Assembly: GCA_029204225.1 (NCBI GenBank)
Contig: CM055093.1
Coordinates: 1,983,804-2,047,803, forward strand
Length of the DNA stretch: 64,000 nucleotides
Origin: Diphasiastrum complanatum
Lineage: Eukaryota > Streptophyta > Lycopodiopsida > Lycopodiales > Lycopodiaceae
Direction of reading: 5' to 3'
The position numbers and the translations under genes were made by a program. Shown piece after piece: positions 1-10,990 of the stretch; the first letter of the stretch is position 1; every line of letters starts with the position of its first letter. The notes beneath the pieces are model-generated. The model made no database searches, had not been told where the DNA came from, and worked only from the letters and a program-made list of their open reading frames with translations.

Positions 1-299
1 ATCATCAGTGCTGAGAGGATATACTAAATAAACGATTTTGACTTGTCCAATGTCACTAAAATTTAATCTTGTAGTTGACAGTTGTGCTGCGTGCAATGTG
101 TAGTAAGTTTGACTTGTACTATTTACTATGTAGTACGTATGCGCAATCATCAATGTGGAGTCAGGAGTGGATGTTGGCAAGTGCTCATTGAAATTTGAAT
201 TTCGGAAATCATAAATGCGAAAATGTCATGACTCATTGCCTATGTTAAATGTACAGGCTAGAAGAGATACAGAGATCGATGGCAATCAAGATGGGATTG

Positions 300-1131
300 G
301 TTCCATCATCCCCTACATGCAGTGGGCCCATTACCTTCACCCGTTGTGGAGGGAGTCCAGCCCAGTATCGAGATAGGGAGCTTAGAATGGATGGAACACC
401 TACATTCAAGCAGTCTATCCTAATCCTGTTGACCAAGATACATTGATGATTGACTTGATGGTGTTTAGACGTGAGACTCTTGAGTTCAGCTCTCCATCAG
501 CACGATTGAGACCAGGTAAACTACAATTAGTGACTTGTAAGTTGCAATAGTCTACCTTAACCTATTAGAACTCATTTGAAGTTGAATCCTAACTCCTCAC
601 TGATCCTTGACAGTTGTCAATTTGGTGGAAAAGTCCAATTTTATGTAAGAAATCGATGGCTCCAAGTTCTTGACACATTTTATGCCTGTGGAAATGATGA
701 CTTTTTAGCCTTTGTTTGCATTTTCTTTGCAGTTTTCTTACTATCTTTTACCAAGTCAGCAATGCACTAGTGTCTTCTTTGGAACACTTTGTTTATGTGT
801 GCTTCACTACTCATGAGTTAGTTAAAATTTTTGACTCTTGACTCGGACTCTACTTGTCAAATTTCTAAATTCTTTCCACTAGGCATGTTGCGGCCTATCT
901 CATGGTGGAACAAGTATGGGATTGACATTCCCAGATTGCAGACTCTAGCAATTCGAGTTCTCTCACAGGATTGCACAGCGTGTGCATGGGAGAGGAACTG
1001 GAGTGTCTTCTCTCTGATTCACACGAAGAGGAGGAACAGACTTTCGACGCCACAACTCGACAGGTTGGTATATGTGCACACCAACTTGCGATTACTACAA
1101 AGGCTACAGAAGACCAGAGAGGCGAATCAAG
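300..1131 (+). pseudogene. hAT transposase C-terminal remnant (hAT-1)
   Basis: The reading from about 889 to 1131 gives PISWWNKYG, then LAIRVLSQDCTACAWERNWS and HTKRRNRL...RLVYVHTNLRLL. This is the hAT-family C-terminal dimerisation domain (pattern SxxxERxWS...HTKxRNRL). A weaker upstream stretch, about 300-525, reads YPNPVDQDTLMIDLMVFRR and resembles the segment that normally precedes the dimerisation region, so at least one intron or decayed gap lies between. No N-terminal BED zinc finger or RNase H-like catalytic core is visible. The second hAT copy at 7.1-8.1 kb shares the ERNWS/HTKRRNRL signature. Family assignment is firm; the upstream boundary is not. A degraded end of a DNA transposon, probably not functional. 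Confidence 0.75.
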
Positions 1132-1189
1132 TAAATTGTGGTTTAAACTTTTTTTGGCACAAACAGACAAAAAAAACCTTCAGGTGTAT

Positions 1190-1250
1190 GAATCGGCCGA
1201 TTCGAACTTGTCCAGCCGATTCGAAGCGGTTGAATCGGCCGATTCGAATC
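1190..1250. repeat. Palindromic GAATCGGCCGATTC cluster, hAT subterminal-like
   Basis: The 14-bp perfect palindrome GAATCGGCCGATTC occurs at 1190-1203 and 1232-1245, with a half copy GCCGATTCGAAG at about 1215-1226. It lies about 60 bp beyond the hAT-1 transposase remnant. hAT elements carry short subterminal repeats near their ends, so this may be the 3' subterminal region of hAT-1. Similar GAATCG-type motifs occur at 4.2, 32.3-32.8 and 35.4 kb. Confidence 0.55.
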
Positions 1251-1639
1251 AGTCCATGAAACATTGGCTGGTTTTCTATTGTGAAACTTGTGAATAGCTA
1301 ATTCTTGGTGCAAATTGTAATTCTTGGATAAAAGTGGTCTCATTGATCATGAAAACACATGGACTAACCTTGGTAGCATTAATCTCTTCTGGAATCTGAA
1401 AAATCCCATTAGTATGCCAGGGGGAGAAGGGGGAATGCATCCCCACCTTGACCACTTCTTTCCTACTAATACATTTAATGTTGTGTTGTCCAAACGTTTT
1501 GCATGTTGTTCAAATTTTAAATCTTAATGAGATTCTTATCAAAGGTCCTTTTGTACACTATAATATGTGCAAGGGTTTTACAACTTTTACTAGAGTGGAG
1601 TTTTACTTCAGCAAAAGCTTTGTGCTTGTATGAGCTTAA
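1251..1639. other. No recognised feature
   Basis: AT-rich sequence between the hAT-1 subterminal repeats and the gypsy remnant. I see no coding or structural signal. Confidence 0.5.
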
Positions 1640-2860
1640 GGTAAAAGTTTCTAGAAGAATGTCATAACGCACCTATTTTAGGACAAAGTGGTATAACAAC
1701 TACTCTAAAAGAACTTAACAAATACTTTCATTGCCCACCAACACACAAAAATATGTTGTCATATGCATAATTTGTCAAAAGGTCAAATTTGATAGGGACA
1801 AATTTCAAGAAAAACTTCACTCACTTCCAACAATGACAACGTTTAGCATTGGTTTCATCATGGATATTTCTTAAACAAGTCAAGGGCTTGATATGAATTG
1901 TGGTAGATTGATTGAGCTCACAACCTCAAATTATTCAGTTTCCACAATACACCATATTTGATTGTTATTCCTTACATTTGTATCTCTCCCTTGGGTGCAA
2001 TCGACATTGCAACAGTTGTGGGGGTACTTGGGCCAAAAACACATTCTTGTTATGCTAGTTATTGGGGAGGAGAGAAACACTTGGGATTTTGAATATTGAA
2101 TCTTGATTCTTCAAAGTTTATGTAACATAACAACAAGGTCAACTAAGCTTGCAATGCATTATGCAAACACAAACTTTGAAGATTATAATCAAGATTTCTC
2201 ATAAACTTATTTGTATATCAAAAAACTTGTATTTGTCTTATGGCATCTAAATGCAAATTCAAAACTGGAACATGCATTTCCTTTTTGAGGTACCGTATTG
2301 AATATTTTCATGTTCTGGTAGCTATGCTATTTATAGCTCATAGAAAACACTAAACATGAAAGCAATGAAACAACTTTTCATTAAGCATATTTTTGCCTTA
2401 CAAGGTTCATCTAAGTCTATTGTTTCAAATTGGAATAGTGACTTTACAAATAGTTTCCCAAAAGTACTTGTTGGTTATTTTGGCACACTGTTAGGTTTCC
2501 ATTCCTCTTCTCACCCTCAAACAAATGGGCAATTTAGAGTGATGAGCAATTGAGTTAACCTTCTCATTAGCGGATACAATGCATTTCATTCAACTCTTCT
2601 CAAGGCGTATGTTGGACCACCTCCAAATGAAACAAGTTCAAAGAACCGCTAGAAATCATCAACAAAAAACAAGTGTGTGAACTTGAAAAACTTTGTTCCA
2701 TAAAGAAAAACATGAAAATGGTTACTGTTAGAGGAACTATGAAACCGTCTCCAAAAGTTTAAAGGCTAAAGGTAATCTTACCATTGATGCTAAGTGAAAG
2801 CCAGATGAATGAACAAAGGATTATCCCCTATTTAAGAAAAACTATGAAAAAGCATTTTAG
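1640..2860 (+). pseudogene. Ty3/gypsy integrase remnant
   Basis: At about 1660-1810 two frames together give the H2C2 zinc-binding region of a gypsy integrase: ECHNAPILGQSGITTTLKEL and KYFHCPPTHKNM, then after a frameshift IICQKVKFDRDKFQEKLHSL. At 2356-2552 a piece of the integrase core follows, reading FPKVLVGYFGTLLGF and HPQTNGQ. Where family members usually have SDRDSxF with a catalytic Asp, this copy reads SNWNSDF, so the residue appears lost. About 400 bp between the two parts are unreadable. The coding region ends near a purine-rich tract at about 2878-2890 (gaagagggaggag), a candidate polypurine tract. Multiple stops and shifts make this a dead copy. Confidence 0.75.
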
Positions 2861-2890
2861 TTGAGGACATGAGATTCGAAGAGGGAGGAG

Positions 2891-4170
2891 ATGTCATGAA
2901 TCTCCGTGATGCATATAAAGAAGGGCCATGTTGGCCAAATGGACCAAGTGCTAGAATCAAGATTCATGACATCCCCAAGTAGAAACACATACACCAAGCC
3001 ATCCAAAGAACTAACAATACCAAAAAGCAAATATATAACTATGAATCCAGCCCACGCCACTCTAATAGAACAAGAGTGCCTAAGGTATTTGAAGGAGCTA
3101 AGATATTATGTAGCCTTATGATTTAAAGAACTACATCCCAATATGATTGTATCACCCAATAATGTCATGTAAAAGTGGCAACAAATGGAGCTGGTGATGG
3201 GAAAAGATCCAAAGTTATCCATGAAGACCAGGATTGCCAATCACCATCGGTAAGGATCAAGGTTTGAATGCATCCAAGCTTAGTATATAGACCAAGAATT
3301 GCCGGATGTAGACGTACAAAGTAATTCCAAGCTATCCAACGAGATCATGCATTGCCACTCATCACCAATAAAAAATGAATATAACAATGCATAAAGTAGG
3401 CAGAAAAGGTGTATTCGAGTATAAGCTCTCTCGATAGCACCGCAAATGGGATCATAGTAACCAAGGTAAGGTGTAAGAGGAAAATTTGACCAAAATGTCA
3501 TACTTAATGAGGAGTTGTTATAAGGGCTACACAAACACTGCACAATAATCATGAAAGGAGTATGCGCCTCCGCATCAACGACAACTATAACTAAAGTGTA
3601 CTAAATGAGGAGCTCCTATAAGGCTACTTAACAGTGCCATGTATGGTAATTATGAAGGGAGCATATACCTCTCCACAGCATTGCCAACATCCAATAATTC
3701 ATCAAACTCTATGGATAAGATGCCAATGCATCATTGGGTGGTATGGCCTTCATAAATTATACTCCTTTGCTGATTTTGGGTTGTTGGCTCATATGCATCA
3801 TCCTCTGCCTTAACTGAAATATCTAGTGGTCACTCTATACATAACCACGTTGCATGATGTATACCCTGAATCTCTCCTATATCTAGAAGATCATGTGCAA
3901 GTATTTCATCTCTAGCATCTTTAGACCCATGACACATGTCCTGATCCTCACTTCATTCATATAAATCTCTGTCCCATTTGGAATATCATGTGGCTCATGA
4001 TGTATATATTGATCCTCTATCCCATTCAAATGAACCTCTCTCCAATCTGGAATATCACGTGGCCACATGAACCAGCGAAACAGATTCTCAAACATCTTCT
4101 GACCAACATGATAGGTTGTAGCACAAACCATGAGGCAAAAATTTCAATGCTTCATTAATTGAAGGTATCA
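2891..4170 (+). repeat. Possible 3' LTR of the gypsy remnant, with degenerate tandem repeats
   Basis: Directly after the purine tract the sequence begins TGTCATGAATC, an acceptable LTR start, but no partner LTR was found, so the right boundary is a guess. Inside are degenerate direct repeats. AATGAGGAG-TTATAAGG-CTAC-type units recur near 3507 and 3605, and GGAATATCAYGTGGC recurs near 3980 and 4048. No gene is seen. Confidence 0.3.
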
Positions 4171-4176
4171 TAAACC

Positions 4177-4240
4177 ATAGATGCACCGAATCGCGACTCG
4201 CTAATTTCACAATTCGCGAAGTGCGAATTCACAATTTGGT
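4177..4240. repeat. hAT-like terminus with GAATCGCGA subterminal motifs
   Basis: The stretch reads TAGATGCACCGAATCGCGAC and continues with clustered AATTCGCGAA / GCGAATTC motifs. Its first bases match the inverted right end of the element at 32.3-32.8 kb (TAGATGCACTGCGATTC when reversed). It looks like one end of a non-autonomous hAT element. The other end was not located, although AATTCGCTAAC near 4480 may belong to it. Confidence 0.4.
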
Positions 4241-5374
4241 TCAGCAAATCCCAAAAAGTAATAATAATAATAATGAAATTTTGCTTCTAGCAAATTTTTT
4301 TGACCTGAAATGTACTGGAACTGGACCTATTATATGCAGATTGTTGCTAATTTCAAGCACTAGTTCGGACAATCTGATAAATGTCCAATGTCATCAACAG
4401 CATGAATGAAAAATGGCAATGTAACCAACAGCATGTTGGTCGTTTTAGTGTGATTAAATTGTCCTATTTTGAGAGTGGGTAATTCGCTAACCTTTTATAT
4501 AGCACTAATGGAAATTCAGTACTGAGTGGGTGGTAGATGCATAATGGAAATTGAGTGTTGAATGCACAGTAAATAGACAAGAAACGAGTAAAAACTAAAC
4601 TCAAAATGCTGGATTAATCAGAGCATATACGCCCCATAGATCCGACGATTTTAATAAGTTATTGACCCTCCCTTTTTTGATAAGACAATTTGAATTGGAT
4701 AAGAATCCTGGAAATTCCTAGATACTCCTGACTAAGCGTAAGTAGGAGCTAGAGAGAATCATTTTCCAGATTACTGAGTTTGATGTCCTGAGCTCTTTGT
4801 AGGGGTCCAGGGGATTCTATCTTTTGAATATCTGTTTGAGCTATCGGCAGCCATTGTTTTTCATAAAGTTCTCAAGTGAGTGATATTTATTACTTTATGT
4901 ACTTCACTCCATAACTGTGAATGTGTTCATAACTATAGTATCCTAAACAATTTCAAACATCATGACCATACATAAAATTATCTAGATTTCAAATGTGATT
5001 TAACTTCAAACTTACCTTTGGGAAGAGAAACATCTTCTTTTGATCTACTTGCACTCTCCATTCTGCATATGTTCCAATCAATTAGAGCAACACAAAATGG
5101 AATCTCAAAGGCACATTGTTAAAAACATCATTTTAAAAGTCCCGGTTTGTCATAGAATCATAAAGCCACCAAAGTTCTTGATATACACCCTGCAATATAA
5201 TTACACACAAGTTAAAGTTCACATTATGGTTATAGTTAAAGGTTAGCCATCAAATATAAAGTGACAAATGATCCAACATATTTATTATATTGAATTTATA
5301 AACATATTTATTCATCAACAATTCTAGCACCAACTACATCATGACAGACATGTACAATGCAAACCACATCCATA

Positions 5375-5377
<3 letters not shown>
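4241..5377. other. No recognised feature
   Basis: AT-rich sequence with an (AAT)n-like run near 4258-4276. No coding homology or clear repeat boundaries seen. Confidence 0.5.

Positions 5378-5432
<55 letters not shown>
5378..5432. repeat. (CT)n microsatellite
   Basis: Nearly uninterrupted CT dinucleotides with one CCT interruption near 5404. Confidence 0.95.
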
Positions 5433-5436
<4 letters not shown>

Positions 5437-5447
5437 GCTATGGTGGC

Positions 5448-5815
5448 GCCCTCCTGTCCCTCGCTGCATGTCCCTCTCTGCCTTTCCCTTGCTGACCATC
5501 GCTCCTCGCTGCCTGACCCTTGTTGACCATCGCTCCTCGCTGCCTGTCCATCGCTCCCTGTCCCTCGCTGCCTGACCATCGTTCCCTGTCCTGTCCCTCG
5601 CCGATCTTGTCCCTCGTGCTTGTCCTTCACTGACCCTCACATCCTCGCTACCTGTCTCTTGCTGCCCTCGCTGACCACCGCTCCCTGTCCCTTGTCCCTC
5701 GCTGATCCTGGCCCTCCCTGATCCTGTCCCTCCATCGTTGTCCCTCTCTCCTGTCCCTCCATCACTGTCCCTCCCTCTCTCTTCTGGCCCATCATTGTAC
5801 CTTCCTTCCTGACCA
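5448..5815. repeat. Degenerate CCTGTCCCTCGCTGAC minisatellite
   Basis: About 370 bp built from variants of CTGTCCCTCGCTG / CTGACCATCGCTCC in irregular tandem order. Both strands stay open across it simply because of the low complexity, so the apparent reading frames here are not taken as genes. Confidence 0.8.
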
Positions 5816-5825
5816 TTATGGCTGA

Positions 5826-6407
5826 TTGGCAATCAGTGAATCGGAAGGGGAAAAAGAAACCCCTCCCCCTTCTCCCTTTGTTTTCTCAGTCATCCCTACT
5901 ACGGCTCCAAATCCCTTTACCTTGCCCCCTCCCCCTCCTGCTTCCTCTCCCTCTCCCATACCCTCCACTCCCGCAACCTCTACCTCTTCTCCTACTGCCA
6001 CTACCCCCTCTACTCTTTCTTCCTCCTCTCCCTCTTCCACCCCTTCATCTTCATCCTCTTTGTCTCCGTCTCTTTCAGCTGAATTTTTGTCTGGTTTCCC
6101 CCGCATTTATGAGTCTCTTCAAGAGACCAATGTATCCTTACTTGCGTTAATCAAGCAACAAGCATTCCAAATCTCCACTATGGAGAATACGGTTTTGGTC
6201 CTCCAGGGCAAAGTTGGCATTCTTGAGGTTGATGTTACTTACCTCAAGAATGAATTGGAATCAGATGAAGAGGAAGAAGAAGGAAGCGGCCATGCAGATT
6301 CAAAAGACATAGCAAAGAAGCTTCAAGAGCAGGTTCACCCATTGGAGCAGCAATTTCAGCAATCGAAGAGTTCTTGGGCCGACGTGCTCAACAGTCAAGG
6401 GATCTAA
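5826..6407 (+). CDS. Hypothetical Pro/Ser-rich coiled-coil ORF, possibly transposon-derived
   Basis: A 193-codon open frame starting at an ATG. Residues about 12-88 are almost entirely Pro, Ser and Thr (disordered). Residues about 90-145 have heptad-like spacing (LIKQQAFQISTMENTVLVLQ), suggesting a coiled coil. An acidic run of Glu follows, and the frame ends in KSSWADVLNSQGI. In an overlapping frame, codons after SQG read KQVISESIQERQKRD, so the ORF may originally have been longer and is now frameshifted. Such a disordered-plus-coiled-coil layout fits a gag or LINE ORF1 N-terminus, but no diagnostic domain is present. No function is assigned. It directly follows a minisatellite and precedes an LTR-element end on the opposite strand. 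Confidence 0.35.
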   Translation: MAISESEGEKETPPPSPFVFSVIPTTAPNPFTLPPPPPASSPSPIPSTPATSTSSPTATTPSTLSSSSPSSTPSSSSSLSPSLSAEFLSGFPRIYESLQETNVSLLALIKQQAFQISTMENTVLVLQGKVGILEVDVTYLKNELESDEEEEEGSGHADSKDIAKKLQEQVHPLEQQFQQSKSSWADVLNSQGI

Positions 6408-6465
6408 GCAGGTTATTTCTGAATCTATTCAAGAACGTCAAAAAAGAGATCAGATCTGATCCTGA

Positions 6466-7045
6466 AATCTGAGGGAAATTCCATAATCTCCTTCTTGCAG
6501 CTCATCTCCTCCTTGTAGCGCCAGGTCTTCTCACAAAGCTGCCACTGTTGTGAATGAAGATCGAAACTGAGAGCTGGCTAGGGATACCACCTGCACCTGC
6601 TTTTTTCCTTCACAATAGGCCAAATCAATCCCTTGTGAATTCATTATGTTCATTGGAGTACCTCCTTGTTCTCTCAAATCTTGAACCACGCTATGATACC
6701 ATGTTAGAAAACCAACTTGATCATGAAAGCAACCCAAGACAAGATTCCTATTGTTGTTAGACAATAGTCATACACATGAGAGAGATCAACAATGATGAAT
6801 AGATGTACTCCAACTATGTCCCATTACATTTGAGGTAGGGCGCCAGCCTACACATATACTTTCTCTGATCTATATGTAAGCCAAAAAGCATAAAGCAAAT
6901 AGCAAAAGACAAAAAGCTAATTGCTATAATTACTACCTGTATTGGGTAAACACACAAGATGTATTTCTAAGTAGCAAAACCAAATCCTATTCTATTTGTA
7001 GTGGGCCCAACTACATGCATGACTAAAAAATGACTTACTATAAAT
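6466..7045 (-). mobile_element. 5' end of a minus-strand LTR retrotransposon: leader, PBS, LTR (copy 1)
   Basis: At 6690-6701 the plus strand reads GCTATGATACCA, the reverse complement of a near-perfect initiator tRNA-Met primer-binding site. Directly right of it a candidate LTR starts TGTTAGAAAACC (6702) and runs to about 7045; its far end is not defined. Left of the PBS, 6466-6689, is untranslated leader. The whole block matches 63.4-64.0 kb at the right edge of the window (for example GAGAGCTGGCTAGGGA and TTCCTATTGTTGTTAGACAA in both). No protein-coding part of this element was found to the left. Confidence 0.65.
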
Positions 7046-7067
7046 AGTAATGGCCCCTATCACATCC

Positions 7068-8468
7068 AGTGCCATCTTCCTAGTCACATTTGTAACCAGG
7101 AAGAAGAGGGCCCTTGCCATGTTCAAGATATATAGCCCGTTGGATCTGAAGAAGCAAGCACCCACACGCTTTGCCTACCACTTCGTCATGTTGGAGCAGT
7201 TGCTTCGAGTTCGTCGACTTGCATTGCGCCAGATGTTAGCCAACCCTGGCAACAATGAGTTGACTGGACTTAGGTTCCCAAGGATTGCTTTTGGAGATGA
7301 TTTTTGGCAACAGGCCAAGCAGTTGGTTGAGGTCCTGCAGCCAGTGTACCATGTGCTGAGGTTGGTGGATCGAGAGGGTTCTACACCCGACCTCATTTAC
7401 GAGTTTATGGCCAAGATTGGGGAGACCCCTTCAGCGACCGCTTTTTGATGAGCATAGGTATACTTTTTTTGTAATTTGCTTGGTGCATTTGTTTTGTAAA
7501 AGCTTTTAGCATTGTTGAGTTGTTTTTCCTACAACACAATGATTACTTTTCTAGTTTCTATAGGATGCCAACTACCCGAGAAAAGTGGCTTGACAGGTGG
7601 AATTTCTTCCACAAGCCCATACACAGTTGCTCATTTGCTACACCCTATGCGGGCTACTGGAGCCATACGCACAGACGTCGAGCTTGTGAACGGCTGGAGG
7701 ACACACACACAGAATGTGTATCCAAGTTAGGGTTGTCCCCCAAGCACTCGTTTAATTGTCAACAATGTGCTGCTTGATTCATTTCAAGAATCTGACAATG
7801 TCCCATCTTTGTGCAGGTCATGGCCCCTTGTTGCGTAGGATCAAGAGATAGGTTTTTTATTTTGAGCGCAGACAGGGATGTTTCGTTGGATCTCAGGGTG
7901 AGTATTACAAGTTTTTGCCAGAGCTGCTCACATGATGGGGTGTGGTGGGTGCCTCTGATATTACCGCTCTTGTCACTCGCATCCTTGCTCAAGATTGTTC
8001 CGCTTCGGCTTGTGAGCGGAACTGGAGCACTTGGTCTCTTATGCACACAAAGAGACGTAATAGGCTCAAAACGTTTCCCAGCTGAACATGTTGGTTTATT
8101 GCACCACCAACCTAACCCAGTCAAGTACACCTAGGCAAGTGAGTCCCGAGGAGTGCCTTAGATCCATGGACACTGCAGCAGGCCATGCACACACAGAGGC
8201 TACGGCTGATGATGAGATCTTTTCAAAGCATCATCGGGAGCTAGCACGTCATGATAGGAGCAGCACAGGACCACTAGATCCATGGCCAGGGTCAATGCAA
8301 ACGATGCAAGAGAGGAGGGTGGGGATGAGGCTTAGAGGGGATAGGGTCCAAGCTGGAGGAGAGTCATGGGAAAGGAGGAAATGGTCAGATTTGCCAAGGT
8401 CGACTTTAAAGCCCAAGCAATCGCAAAAAACAAAAGAAGACATCGAGGCCTGGTCTACAAGGGCTTGA
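7068..8468 (+). pseudogene. hAT transposase, three-exon-like remnant (hAT-2)
   Basis: First segment, 7074-7445: LAMFKIYSPLDLKKQAPTRF, then AYHFVMLEQLLRVRRLAL, FWQQAKQLVEVLQPVYHVLR and LVDREGSTPDLIYEFM. This is the insertion and late catalytic region of hAT transposases. Second segment, about 7562-7665: RMPTTREKWLDRWNFFHKPI and ATPYAGYW. Third, about 7815-8130: ALVTRILAQDCSASACERNW then HTKRRNRL, the dimerisation domain. The gaps of about 115 and 150 bp could be introns. A shift near 8075 moves the frame to LNMLVYCTTNL, after which a charged low-complexity tail stays open to 8468. The N-terminal part is missing, probably replaced by the LTR element to the left. Internal stops suggest a dead copy. 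Confidence 0.75.
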
Positions 8469-8719
8469 TGGTAAAATCATCAACAAAGTATTGGGATCCA
8501 AATTCCAATAGTGGGGTTGACAAATATGAATGATGAAAAACGCATTGGTGCACACCGCAATCGATAGAAAAAGAATGGGAGAACAATCTGTGAAACTAAA
8601 TGCTGGAGGAGGGGAAGAGGAAAAGAGAATAAATGACACATAGTGGGTGGGGGAGAAGACTGAAGGAATGACAACAATTAGAGAAATAATCTGAATTCAG
8701 ATGATTAAAGGTGAATTCT
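8469..8719. other. No recognised feature
   Basis: Linker between the hAT-2 tail and the LINE remnant. Nothing identifiable. Confidence 0.5.
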
Positions 8720-9140
8720 AAACTCATAGTCGATCTTAAAAAGAACTACATCAATGGAATGGTGGAGAGAGATGTCGATGGTGAAACAGATATTGAGGAT
8801 ATTGTCAAAAATGGAGGGTCCACGAATGAAACCATTTTGACAAAGTGAGATGTGCGAAGGGGCGCAATGCGACAGGCAATGGATTTTGCAATGGTTTTAT
8901 AGGTGTAACATAATCGAATGAAAGTCATCGGTGCATAAAGGTGAGGACTTGGAAACCGATTTGGTGAAGCCTTCAAAGATAGAAGAGGGGAGGAAGCTAA
9001 TGGAATTAGCTTGGTCAACAATTCTATTTTTGAGTGCAACAACTTTTAACTGGTCCCAGGTTTTCACAATATTGGCAGAGGAGATTTCTAGTTCGACAAA
9101 CCAAGCCAAGAGAGATCTTTGGGCACAGATGTGTTGCACA
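8720..9140 (-). pseudogene. LINE (non-LTR) reverse transcriptase fragment
   Basis: On the minus strand near 8850-8800 the reading is CQNGFIRGPSIFDNILN. This matches the hallmark QNGFxxGRSIxDNI motif of plant L1-type reverse transcriptases. The preceding frame (9100-8900) contains FTKSVSKSSPLCTDDFHSIM and, in another frame, YKTIAKSIACRIAPL, which corresponds to the block before that motif (IxKIxAxRL). One stop and one frameshift separate the two. No endonuclease, YADD box or poly(A) tail was seen, so this is a short internal scrap. Confidence 0.7.
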
Positions 9141-9179
9141 GTGCAATGGGCAAGGGAAGCCTCAACCGCTCTTTAGAAT

Positions 9180-10412
9180 TTAATCGCTTTGCCAATAATC
9201 TCCTTATGTATTCAAGTTGCTAGATAATTAAGTTGTTCATAATGTAGAATTTTGTTTTGTTTTGTCAATAATTAAAAACTTCGTTCAAAAAAAGTCATTT
9301 GATCTAGATAGGTGTGGTCAGACAAGGTCCATGAGATCAAGATATGGAAGGAGATGGCAAACTAGTTACCAATGTTGGGGGAGGTAAATACTATCTAATC
9401 TAGCTGACTAAAATTGAGAACTTGTTTATCATTCATTCATGTGTGGTAGACATTGGTGAGCTTAAAGCAGTCATTGAGATCCATTTTAGCCATATGAAAG
9501 TCCCAGGCACAACAATCCACATTCGCTAGCGCCCAGTTGACATCCAGAGAGCTTGCATGATATCATGCAATACACAGTACGTATTTGTTGGGTGGAGGCC
9601 TGCAACCACCTATAGCAGGCCTGAGCAACAGGAGCGGCAAGGCCTGCCACAGGCAATAGCAGGCCTGCTCCCAAGCAATACAGGGCATAATCGGCCAATG
9701 GCTGAACGGCGCATCATCTGGTTTTAAGAGGAGCTATGTTACAGCGCTCCGCTCTCAACAAATGAGTGTGCCACATCAGCTACTATTTTGCCAATGTCCA
9801 TTACAGTTTTTGTATAAAAATATCCACAAACTTGGACAAAGTCAAAGTGAAATCAAAGTAATATTTATCTAAAGTTAAACCTCATATTCGGTTGTTTGGA
9901 ACTTTAAACATAACAATATGTTTATCCTCTCAAACAGTAATACTGAAACTTAAAAGTAGATTACCATGAAAGAGAATAATGGAAATATGATTCTTAACAG
10001 AATAATAGAATCAGGCCAAACAAACCAATGCATTGACAATTATCATCGTTTTTTTCAAGAATGTTAAAAAGTAGTGGCCCGACACATATGAAGGATGTGA
10101 CAGAATCAATTGAGATCTCACTTACGTACAGTCACAAAAAAAGATGATGTCATTTGCTCCAAGCATTTGCCATCAGATTCGTAGAACTCGCACCAAAATC
10201 TAGTCTATGGCCAGCGACCACAATGTCTCTCACTTTCTTCACCGATGCTCAGAAGATGCGTACCCTAATGATCATTTTTTGAATTACAAGTCATAGTCAT
10301 GGGATGCTGGGAGCGACGCCAAAGAAATCAGCGGGAGCGGACGGCAGAGCTGGAGCTACAAATGGGTATTGTTACGATCAGCAAAGCTAGCGCACTGTAA
10401 TTGCAAATCTGT

Positions 10413-10413
<1 letters not shown>
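9180..10413. other. No recognised gene; AGGCCTGC-rich patch near 9596-9680
   Basis: Mostly AT-rich without coding signal. At about 9596-9680 the motif AGGCCTG recurs several times within 85 bp, a small degenerate repeat. Nothing else supported. Confidence 0.5.

Positions 10414-10450
<37 letters not shown>
10414..10450. repeat. (GA)n microsatellite
   Basis: Perfect GA dinucleotide run. Confidence 0.95.
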
Positions 10451-10453
<3 letters not shown>

Positions 10454-10567
10454 ATAATGCCAAAGAAAATATAATTTTAGGTTTGAGAGAAATAAAGAAA
10501 GAAGATTCTTAGGGTTAGGTCATTCATGGTTCATGCAACGGACTAAAACGGAAAAAGTTGTTAGTGG

Positions 10568-10740
10568 GGGGGAAGGCCCGAGGCCTTCCTTGCTGGGAGG
10601 GCCCTTGCCCGAGGGCGGGAGCCCGAGGCCAGGCCCCGACCAGCAACGAAGGCCCGACTCTCGGGCCTTCTTCTACGTAATGCCATTGTGCGAAGGTTTT
10701 TTTTTTTTTCGTTTTTTGGCTATACCGTACGGCCGTACGA
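10568..10740. repeat. GC-rich hairpin block followed by T-runs and a 14-bp palindrome
   Basis: 10568-10674 is very GC-rich in an AT-rich setting. GAAGGCCCGA at 10648-10657 pairs perfectly with TCGGGCCTTC at 10661-10670 across a 3-nt loop, and the same arm also occurs at 10572-10581. After that come runs of T and the perfect palindrome CGTACGGCCGTACG at 10726-10739. No protein homology was seen on either strand, although both stay open by composition. Confidence 0.7.
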
Positions 10741-10851
10741 GTGGACCAGTTTTTTTTTTCGATTTTTTGCCGTTTTTTTTTCGCAGATTTTTTACGTTTG
10801 TGGTGGAATGTGGATGTGGACAGCCAATGACGGGCTGCCACATAGCACATG

Positions 10852-10990
10852 CACATTCCACCGGAGAGAGGAAAGAGAACGTGCATTCCACCGGAGAGAG
10901 AACGTGCATTCCACCGGAGAGAGGAGAGAGGAGAGAGAAAGTGAACTCCACCGGAGAGAGGAGAGAGAATGACAGATTCCTAGGAGAGAG
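10852..10990. repeat. Minisatellite, CATTCCACCGGAGAGAG units
   Basis: Four to five tandem units of (C/A)A(T/C)TCCACCGGAGAGAG followed by variable GA-rich spacers and AACGTG. Overlapping open frames on both strands are products of the repeat and are not called as genes. Confidence 0.85.

Noticed and set aside
1190-1250. Short palindromic repeats that might be read as a CRISPR array
   Set aside because: Irregular spacing, no unique spacers of constant length, eukaryotic plant context; fits hAT subterminal repeats better.
5334-5832. Long open frames on both strands across the CT tract and minisatellite
   Set aside because: Low-complexity products of Ser/Leu or Arg/Glu repeats; the frames exist because the repeats lack stop codons.
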